Source of the DNA: Acidobacteriota bacterium
GTDB lineage: Bacteria > Acidobacteriota > Terriglobia > Terriglobales > Acidobacteriaceae
Length of the DNA stretch: 5,018 nucleotides
Reading direction: 5' to 3'
NCBI GenBank assembly: GCA_021805265.1
Contig: JAJZFR010000043.1
Span: forward strand, 1-5,018
Every line of letters begins with the position of its first letter. Position 1 is the stretch's first letter. A program made the translations under genes and the position numbers. The notes under the pieces were generated by a model, which worked only from the letters and a program-made list of their open reading frames with translations, did not search any database and was not told the DNA's origin. This document shows positions 1 to 4,304 of this stretch, in pieces.

Positions 1-2
1 TC

Positions 3-875
3 GTCGAAGACGCCACCGACATCATTCTCAATCTCAAGCAGATTCCCTTCAAGCTCAACGGCGACGGCCCCAAGGCGCTCTATCTCCGTGCCGACCAGCC
101 CGGCGTCGTCACCTCCGGCATGATCGAAGCCGACGGCGATGTCGAAATCCTCGACAAGAACGTCTACATCGCCACCGTCTCCGAGGGCGGCCGTCTCGAC
201 ATGGAGATGCGCCTCAAGCGTGGCCGCGGATACATCTCCGCCGACAAGAACTTCGACGCCGACCTCGGCATCGGTTTCATCCCCGTTGACTCCGTCCACT
301 CGCCCGTCCGCCGCGTCAACTACCTCGTCGAGGCTGCGCGTCTCGGCCAGATCACTGACTACGACAAGCTCACGCTCGACATCTGGACCAACGGTGCCGT
401 CTCCCCCGCCGACGCCCTCGGCCTCGCCGCCAAGCTGCTCAAGGACCACATGAGCATCTTCATCAACTTCGAGGAAGAGATGGAGATGGGCGGCCATGGC
501 GACGGCAGCGGAATGCTCCTTCGCAATGACAATCTCAACCGTTCCGTCGAGGAGCTCGAGCTTTCCGTCCGCAGCTACAACTGCCTCAAGAACGCCAACA
601 TCCAGACCATCGGCGAGCTGGTCCAGAAGACCGAAGCCGAGATGCTCAAGACCAAGAACTTTGGCCGCAAGAGCCTCAACGAAATCAAGGAAATCCTCGC
701 CCAGATGGGCTTCTCGCTCGGCATGAAGATTGACGAGCACGGCAACGCCGTCCCCGGCCCAACCAGCATCCTGCCTTCGGCTGCCCTCGCCGCCGGCTTC
801 GGGCGCTTCGACGACGAGGACGACCTGCTCGATTCCGTGGACCTCCAACTGCCCACTGAAACGGAAAACTTCTAG
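3..875 (+). CDS. rpoA: DNA-directed RNA polymerase subunit alpha (5' truncated)
   Basis: This is the alpha subunit of RNA polymerase, which nucleates core assembly through its N-terminal domain and contacts UP elements and activators through its C-terminal domain. The frame is open from base 3, so 290 residues are present and roughly the first 75 are off the left edge (judged against E. coli alpha). The N-terminal domain is recognisable from ILNLK, DGDVEI, RGRGY, SPVRRVNYLVEAAR and the TNG motif. The helix-hairpin-helix C-terminal domain spans about window residues 180-244 and carries VRSYNCL, IGELVQKTE, LLKT-like MLKT and FGRKSLNEIKEIL. The DNA-contacting Arg of VRSxNCL (E. coli R265) and the GRKS Lys (E. 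coli K298) are both kept. After the domain there is a tail of about 46 residues with an acidic DDEDDLLDS stretch, longer than the E. coli tail. rplQ follows on the same strand, as in most bacteria. Identification is very secure. Confidence 0.98.
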   Translation, partial: VEDATDIILNLKQIPFKLNGDGPKALYLRADQPGVVTSGMIEADGDVEILDKNVYIATVSEGGRLDMEMRLKRGRGYISADKNFDADLGIGFIPVDSVHSPVRRVNYLVEAARLGQITDYDKLTLDIWTNGAVSPADALGLAAKLLKDHMSIFINFEEEMEMGGHGDGSGMLLRNDNLNRSVEELELSVRSYNCLKNANIQTIGELVQKTEAEMLKTKNFGRKSLNEIKEILAQMGFSLGMKIDEHGNAVPGPTSILPSAALAAGFGRFDDEDDLLDSVDLQLPTETENF

Positions 876-890
876 CCGCCAACAACCGAC

Positions 891-923
891 CTGCGGGCCT
901 GGCCACAGCGCTATGGCCCGCAG
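891..923 (+). other. Hairpin in the rpoA-rplQ spacer
   Basis: CTGCGGGCC (891-899) is the exact reverse complement of GGCCCGCAG (915-923), giving a 9-bp GC-rich stem with a 15-base loop. It begins 15 bases after the rpoA stop. It is followed by CCAATTTG, not a clean T run, so it does not look like a strong intrinsic terminator. It may be a leaky terminator, an mRNA-processing or stabilising structure between rpoA and rplQ, or a protein-binding site. The pairing is directly visible; the role is inference. Confidence 0.6.
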
Positions 924-927
924 CCAA

Positions 928-977
928 TTTGCACCAGATCGAGCCAGTTCGCACCAATTCGCACCAAACCGAACTAA
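928..977 (+). repeat. Array of five 10-bp tandem repeats
   Basis: Five consecutive 10-base units follow the consensus TTCGCACCAA. Units at 948 and 958 are identical (TTCGCACCAA); 928 is TTTGCACCAG (8 of 10 match); 938 is ATCGAGCCAG and 968 is ACCGAACTAA (6 of 10 each). The period equals about one DNA helical turn, so each unit would face the same side of the helix. The array lies between the rpoA-side hairpin and the rplQ start, outside any believable gene. Nothing here identifies a binding protein; a degenerate microsatellite-like expansion is an equally simple reading. Confidence 0.6.
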
Positions 978-1025
978 TCCGTCAGGGGCCGCCCGATCCA
1001 TCACGGCCACCGAAATTCGCCGAAA

Positions 1026-1030
1026 GAGAG
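1026..1030 (+). promoter_or_regulatory. Shine-Dalgarno site of rplQ
   Basis: A purine stretch GAGAG ends 7 bases before the ATG at 1038. It is a moderate, not ideal, match to the anti-Shine-Dalgarno sequence. It supports the ATG whose product begins with the family-typical MRHR. Confidence 0.6.
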
Positions 1031-1037
1031 CAACACT

Positions 1038-1514
1038 ATGCGCCATCGCAATGCAGGATTCAAACTCGGACGCAACACCAGCCACCGCCGGGCGCTTTTG
1101 CGGAATCTGGTCACCTCGGTCATCATCGAAGACCGCGTCGAAACCACCATCGCCAAAGCCAAGGCCGTCCGCCCGCTCGTCGAAAAAATGATCACCCTGG
1201 GCAAGAAGGGCGACCTCCACTCCCGTCGCCAGGCGCTCGCTTTCCTGATGACTGACGAGTCCGTCACCCGCCTCTTTGAGACCGTCGCGCCCCGCTACGG
1301 CGACCGTCAGGGCGGCTACCTGCGCATCGTCAAGGCCGGCTTCCAGAAGGGCGATGGTGCCGAAAAGGCATTCATCGAACTCCTCGGAGCCGAAAAGCAG
1401 CTCGACGAAAAGCGCCAGAAACGCGCCGACATCAAGGCAAAGAAGCGCGCCGAACTCGAAGCCGAGATGGAAAAGCAGAAGCCCGAAGCGGGCGGGGAAG
1501 ACGCCGCAGCATAA
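1038..1514 (+). CDS. rplQ: 50S ribosomal protein L17
   Basis: L17 is a large-subunit ribosomal protein near the peptide exit tunnel. The 158-residue product begins MRHRNAGFKLGR and SHRRALLRNL, the classic L17 N-terminus, which fixes the ATG start. Further family signatures are TTIAKAKAVRPLVEKMITL (residues 36-54), the region around VAPRYGDRQGGYLRIVKAGF (83-102) and KAFIELLG (110-117). The conserved domain ends near residue 118. The remaining 40 residues form a Lys/Glu/Arg-rich, helix-prone tail ending in GGEDAAA, so the protein is about 30 residues longer than E. coli L17 (127 aa). The gene lies after rpoA, as usual for the alpha operon, but with a 162-base spacer. A structured 3' region and a terminator-like hairpin follow the TAA stop. 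Confidence 0.98.
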   Translation: MRHRNAGFKLGRNTSHRRALLRNLVTSVIIEDRVETTIAKAKAVRPLVEKMITLGKKGDLHSRRQALAFLMTDESVTRLFETVAPRYGDRQGGYLRIVKAGFQKGDGAEKAFIELLGAEKQLDEKRQKRADIKAKKRAELEAEMEKQKPEAGGEDAAA

Positions 1515-1624
1515 AGCAGTTCCACAGTAGGTATACCCAGCGGGGGTGGATATTCCCGCAGCTTTTCCTTGAGAAAAGCTGCACCTCGCAATTTTGGCTC
1601 GGGCACAGCAACTGTGAAACTGCT
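1515..1624. repeat. 110-base element with terminal inverted repeats
   Basis: AGCAGTTCCACAGT (1515-1528) and ACTGTGAAACTGCT (1611-1624) are inverted copies pairing at 13 of 14 positions; the single mismatch is C1522 against A1617. Two further outer pairs (1512-1513 with 1626-1627) continue the arm after one mismatch, into the rplQ stop codon. Inside are the 8-bp palindrome GGTATACC (1530-1537), a bulged stem TATACCC with GGGTGGATA (1532-1552) and a perfect 10-bp hairpin at 1558-1582. The size and ends resemble a non-autonomous MITE-like element or an intergenic palindromic repeat. Equally, it could be a structured 3' untranslated RNA of rplQ. No clear target-site duplication was seen: TAA abuts the left end and CTAA the right end, one base out of register. 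Confidence 0.5.
1558..1582. other. Perfect 10-bp hairpin inside the 110-base element
   Basis: GCAGCTTTTC (1558-1567) and GAAAAGCTGC (1573-1582) pair perfectly around the 5-base loop CTTGA. The nearest T run on the + strand (TTTT, 1592-1595) starts 9 bases after the stem, too far for a typical intrinsic terminator. The stem's base overlaps a competing pairing, GCGGG (1540-1544) with CCCGC (1555-1559). Confidence 0.65.
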
Positions 1625-1653
1625 CTAACTGCCGCCAACCTCTTCACCCATGC

Positions 1654-1708
1654 AAAAAACGGTCACCGCAAGGGCCTCAGGGCCTTGCGGTGACCGTTCT
1701 TTGCTTTT
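1654..1708. terminator. Bidirectional intrinsic terminator
   Basis: Bases 1658-1673 and 1683-1698 form a perfect 16-bp stem (left arm AACGGTCACCGCAAGG); the 9-base apex can add two C-G pairs across a G-G mismatch. On the + strand it is followed by a T-rich stretch (TTCTTTGCTTTT), which would end rpoA-rplQ transcription. On the - strand it is followed by TTTTTT (complement of A6 at 1654-1659), which would end the convergent 127-aa gene whose stop is at 1768. Position between two convergent genes fits both uses. Confidence 0.88.
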
Positions 1709-1767
1709 ACACAGCGGCAATCCCGCCCGAACAAAGGAAGCCCCACGCAGCCACCTCGCCGGAAAAT

Positions 1768-2151
1768 CTACGCCATTTGCGAGATCGGCAGCGTCGGCAG
1801 CCCGTGCTTCTCGCCTGCCTCGGCCACCACCGCGTCCAGATGCGCCAGCACCTCGTCCGTGCTCATCGCATACATCTCCCGGCTTGCGTCGTAGCCTTCT
1901 TCCACCAGTGCTTTCAGGTAGTGCCCCGCAGTCTGCGCCGCCAGCCCGTCGGTAATCACCTTGCCGGACCGCTTCTTCTGCTCCACCCACGCCAGGCACG
2001 GCATCGCGATCCACATCGCCCGTCCGTTCACGTCAAACCGAACGTCCACTGCGTCCGCATGGCGCGTCGCAATGGCCACAATGTTCGCCTTCCACTGGCA
2101 GTGCAACTCTTCGCCGGTCCATCGGTCGGTTACTCTGAAGTCCTCGTACAT
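1768..2151 (-). CDS. Hypothetical protein, 127 aa
   Basis: I do not recognise the family. The product starts MYEDFRVTDRWTGEELHC. It has a strand-rich first half (KANIVAIATRHADAVDVRFDV, AMWIAMPCLAWVEQKK) and a likely helical second half (TAGHYLKALVEEGYDASREM, TDEVLAHLDAVVAEAGEKHG). There is no signal peptide, no clear membrane segment and no obvious catalytic motif, so a small cytosolic protein is likely. The ATG at 2149-2151 is the first possible start, because an in-frame TAG lies four codons upstream. A G-rich stretch (GGGGGT) sits immediately before the ATG, closer than an ideal ribosome-binding site. The coding frame has the C/G third-position bias of its neighbours and ends in front of a terminator with T6 on this strand, which supports a real gene. 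It is divergent from the 64-aa gene. Confidence 0.78.
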   Translation of the reverse strand: MYEDFRVTDRWTGEELHCQWKANIVAIATRHADAVDVRFDVNGRAMWIAMPCLAWVEQKKRSGKVITDGLAAQTAGHYLKALVEEGYDASREMYAMSTDEVLAHLDAVVAEAGEKHGLPTLPISQMA

Positions 2152-2225
2152 ACCCCCAGCCTAACGGGTTCCTCCACCCCACCGCAACTTCCCAGCCCGA
2201 TTTTCATCTCCTGCCTCAACTTCTT

Positions 2226-2239
2226 TCGGGAAATTCCGA
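2226..2239. promoter_or_regulatory. Possible operator-like quasi-palindrome
   Basis: TCGGGAAATTCCGA has TCGG matched by CCGA, with AA/TT inside and an extra G. It lies 23 bases before the GTG start at 2263, in the 111-base spacer between the divergent small genes. Small ribbon-helix-helix proteins commonly bind palindromes at their own promoters, which is the only reason to note it. The symmetry is short and could be chance. Confidence 0.2.
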
Positions 2240-2244
2240 TGAAC

Positions 2245-2253
2245 GGAGTGAGG
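2245..2253 (+). promoter_or_regulatory. Shine-Dalgarno site selecting the GTG start at 2263
   Basis: GGAGTGAGG contains GGAG (2245-2248) and GAGG (2250-2253); the latter ends 9 bases before the GTG. This good match supports translation from GTG, because the next in-frame ATG (residue 34) would cut the predicted beta-alpha-alpha core in half. Confidence 0.65.
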
Positions 2254-2262
2254 TAAGAAACC

Positions 2263-2457
2263 GTGCAGATTTCCGTTGAAGTTTCTCCCCATATCCAAAA
2301 TGAAGCAGCAAACCGCGGCCTGCCTATCCACGCCTTCATCGAGAAGCTCCTCGACGCAGGCATGCACGCCCTCCACGAGCAGCAATCCATCGTGAGCGCC
2401 GTCGATCGCATCCGCGCCCTGCGCCGCTCCGACGCCGCTCCGGCAACCCACCCATGA
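2263..2457 (+). CDS. Small protein, possibly ribbon-helix-helix / antitoxin-like
   Basis: This 64-residue protein starts at GTG behind a good ribosome-binding site. Its layout is a short strand (MQISVEVSP, residues 1-9), a first helix ending at NRGLP (about 10-21) and a second helix (IHAFIEKLLDAGMHALHEQ, about 22-40). A basic, disordered end (RIRALRRSDAAPATHP) follows. The pattern of a strand, then an A-x-x-R-G-like turn, then a x-x-F/Y-I-x-x-L-L helix resembles short ribbon-helix-helix (CopG/Arc-like) or orphan antitoxin-like proteins; this is a resemblance, not an identification. No toxin gene follows: the next frame is the convergent patatin-like gene, whose stop is 16 bases away. The gene is divergent from the 127-aa hypothetical. 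It could be an orphan regulator or simply a small conserved hypothetical. Confidence 0.68.
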   Translation: MQISVEVSPHIQNEAANRGLPIHAFIEKLLDAGMHALHEQQSIVSAVDRIRALRRSDAAPATHP

Positions 2458-2473
2458 CTGACGGGATGCTCGC

Positions 2474-4210
2474 TCAGCCCTGTACGTCCCGGCTGAACTC
2501 CCAGCCCAGCACCATCCCCAGCGCCAGGTCCGCGCCCCACTGCGCCGGATACCGCTCCACCGGATTCGTCAGTTCGTGCGTCAATATCTGGTTCACCCGC
2601 TCCGTCAATCCCTCTTTCAGCGTATGTACGTCATCCTTGTCGATTCCATTCAGCCGCAGCCCATCCAGCGAATGATCAATATCCACCGTCACCGGCGTAT
2701 ACACGATCGGACCCAGCCCCGTCGGCTTGCCTGGCAGCGTACACGCCAGCCCATTCGCCTCGGCATTCAGTGTCCCGATCAGCTCCTGCACCTTCAGCCG
2801 GCCCCACTCGTAGTCATGGTGCCGATACCGCTCGTCAAAGAACCCCACAAACGCCGCTATCCCCGTCCCCGCCAGCTTCCCCGGATCGACCACCACTCCA
2901 TAAATCTCCATCCGGTCCCGCTCGCTCAGCTCCGCTGACTTCTCCAGCACCTGGATTGCCGCCACCAGCGCCTCGCCCGCTTCCGCGCCGCCCGCCTGTG
3001 CCACCTCCGCCGCATACTGCGCCGTCAGCCTCGCCGCGTCCAGCTCCCGAGCGACCGCGCAACCCACCTCCGCCGCCGGATACAGCGCTCCCAGCAGCTC
3101 CCCGCTCACCGCGCCCAGTGTTGCAGCGTCCACTGCCCCTGAGGCCACTCGTCCCGCCAGCGCCGCCGCCTGCTCGTCCAGCTTGTCCACCTGCGCATTC
3201 ACCGCATTCGCTTCCACCCAGTCCTGAAACATCGCCTGGCCCATATACACCGCCAGCAGCCGTCCCAGCACCTGAATCATGTTCGTCGTCGCCTCGTTCA
3301 GCGTCGCATCCACCTGGTCGGCCATCGGATTCGGCGATACGAACAGGTAAAACCGCCGCTCCTGGTTCAGATGGCCGTCCAGTCCATCCACCAGTTGCTT
3401 CGCCATTCCCAGCGGCTGATTCTGCAGAATGCCTCCGTCGGTATAGTTGAAAGTCCGCGTCCCGCCCGTCCATCCCAGCGGCTCTCCTGCCGCGTAATCC
3501 GCATACTCCCGCGCCAGATCCTTGGTCCGAAACGCCACAGGAAACGCCCCGCTCGCCACCGCCCCATCGGCAATCTCCTGCCACAGCCCAGCCGCGCGCG
3601 ACGACCGCGTCAGCCCCCGCACCAGCTCGTCACTGAACCGCGTATACTCGAACGCCCCGCCGCCCAGCATCGGCAATCCGTAGTTGATTCCCGTCAGGTT
3701 GGTCAGCGCCAGCCCCAGTTGCATCGCCCCGTCCGGGCTGACCGCTCCATGCGGCCCCTGGTCCGGAATCTGCCCATTCACCGCCCCATCCACCAGCGTC
3801 GCCCGCGCCAGCTCCTCCGAACGCTGGGAAGACAACAGCGACAACAGCGCCGGATCCCCACCCTCCGCAATCGGCTTGTCCACCGTCTCCAGCAGCCTCG
3901 CCAGCGTAATCTCCTTCACCCATGTGTCATACAGCGGGTTCGCCCACGGGGCAGAATTGCCCCCGGCGTCCACAAACGCGGGGCCATCGAACAACAGCTT
4001 CTGCGCCAGGATCGCCGCCGTCATTCCCCCCGCCGAGGCTCCCGTCAACACGTCCACATAGATCGGCTGACCTTCCCCCTTCGCCGCCACCTGAGTATTG
4101 TGCTGCCGCATCGCATCCAGCAGCTCATACAGAGCGCCCGCTTCGTAACTCCCCAGCGAAACCGCTCCCGCTATCGTGATCGCCAGCCGTTTCGGTTCTC
4201 CAATCGCCAT
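2474..4210 (-). CDS. Patatin-like phospholipase family protein
   Basis: This 578-residue protein is a predicted lipid acyl hydrolase with a Ser-Asp dyad. Near the N-terminus, AITIAGAVSLGSYEAGAL (residues 10-27) takes the place of the oxyanion-hole loop. The nucleophile elbow GASAG lies at 57-61 (Ser59), and the DGG motif at 258-260 (Asp258, in FNYTDGGILQNQP) supplies the catalytic Asp. SGAFPVAF (220-227) is a further patatin-type block. After about residue 330 comes a long, Ala-rich helical region with no family I can name, then a C-terminal part with PIVYTPVTVDIDHSLDG and WGADLALGMVLGWEFS. There is no signal peptide. The frame stays open to 4351, but that start would overlap trpF and translate through a terminator, so I chose the ATG at 4208-4210, which begins MAIGEPKRLAITI. 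The upstream neighbour on the same strand is trpF, 94 bases away. The substrate is unknown. Confidence 0.92.
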   Translation of the reverse strand: MAIGEPKRLAITIAGAVSLGSYEAGALYELLDAMRQHNTQVAAKGEGQPIYVDVLTGASAGGMTAAILAQKLLFDGPAFVDAGGNSAPWANPLYDTWVKEITLARLLETVDKPIAEGGDPALLSLLSSQRSEELARATLVDGAVNGQIPDQGPHGAVSPDGAMQLGLALTNLTGINYGLPMLGGGAFEYTRFSDELVRGLTRSSRAAGLWQEIADGAVASGAFPVAFRTKDLAREYADYAAGEPLGWTGGTRTFNYTDGGILQNQPLGMAKQLVDGLDGHLNQERRFYLFVSPNPMADQVDATLNEATTNMIQVLGRLLAVYMGQAMFQDWVEANAVNAQVDKLDEQAAALAGRVASGAVDAATLGAVSGELLGALYPAAEVGCAVARELDAARLTAQYAAEVAQAGGAEAGEALVAAIQVLEKSAELSERDRMEIYGVVVDPGKLAGTGIAAFVGFFDERYRHHDYEWGRLKVQELIGTLNAEANGLACTLPGKPTGLGPIVYTPVTVDIDHSLDGLRLNGIDKDDVHTLKEGLTERVNQILTHELTNPVERYPAQWGADLALGMVLGWEFSRDVQG

Positions 4211-4215
4211 TGCAA

Positions 4216-4225
4216 CCCCCACTCC
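4216..4225 (-). promoter_or_regulatory. Ribosome-binding site of the patatin-like gene
   Basis: Read on the - strand, GGAGTGGGGG lies upstream of ATG 4210; GGAG is 11 bases away and the G run 5 bases away. It supports the short start over the one at 4351. The spacing of GGAG is a little long, so the site is moderate. Confidence 0.5.
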
Positions 4226-4239
4226 ATTGCGCCGGGCAC

Positions 4240-4265
4240 AAAAAAACGCAGCCTCCAGCGCTGCG
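4240..4265 (-). terminator. Intrinsic terminator after trpF, within the patatin leader
   Basis: On the - strand CGCAGC pairs with GCTGCG (6-bp GC-rich stem, 7-base loop, at 4247-4252 and 4260-4265) and is followed directly by TTTTTTT (complement of A7 at 4240-4246). It lies about 40 bases after the trpF stop at 4305. It also lies only 30 bases before the patatin ATG, so it could act as a trpF terminator or as an attenuator in a patatin leader. Confidence 0.78.
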
Positions 4266-4278
4266 CACCACTCTATCC

Positions 4279-4294
4279 GAATTGCCGGTAATTC
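4279..4294. promoter_or_regulatory. 16-bp near-palindrome between trpF and the patatin-like gene
   Basis: GAATTGCCGGTAATTC pairs at 7 of 8 symmetric positions, with GAATT and AATTC as outer arms and CCGG at the centre. It lies between the trpF stop and the terminator hairpin. It has the form of a dimeric regulator's operator, but no regulator is identified and a weak stem in the trpF 3' end is also possible. Confidence 0.35.
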
Positions 4295-4304
4295 TACGCA
4301 ACCC

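Noticed and set aside
891..930. The rpoA-rplQ spacer hairpin as a strong terminator
   Set aside because: The stem is good but only a three-T run follows several bases later, and rplQ is expected to be expressed downstream.
928..977. The 10-bp repeats as a CRISPR array
   Set aside because: The units are directly abutting with no spacers and far too short for CRISPR repeats, and no cas gene is near.
730..1191. A 153-codon + strand frame bridging rpoA and rplQ
   Set aside because: It overlaps both secure genes in another frame and gives a Ser/Pro/Thr/Arg-rich product typical of a shifted reading of high-GC coding sequence.
2770..3450. Pro/Ser-rich 226-codon + strand frame
   Set aside because: It is antisense to the patatin-like gene, has low-complexity composition and no sign of its own translation start.
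3371..4291. A 306-codon open frame on the + strand opposite the patatin-like gene
   Set aside because: The product is Arg/Gln/His/Pro-rich with no family pattern, and it mirrors the strongly biased codons of the well-supported patatin frame on the other strand. Long antisense frames are common in high-GC genes.
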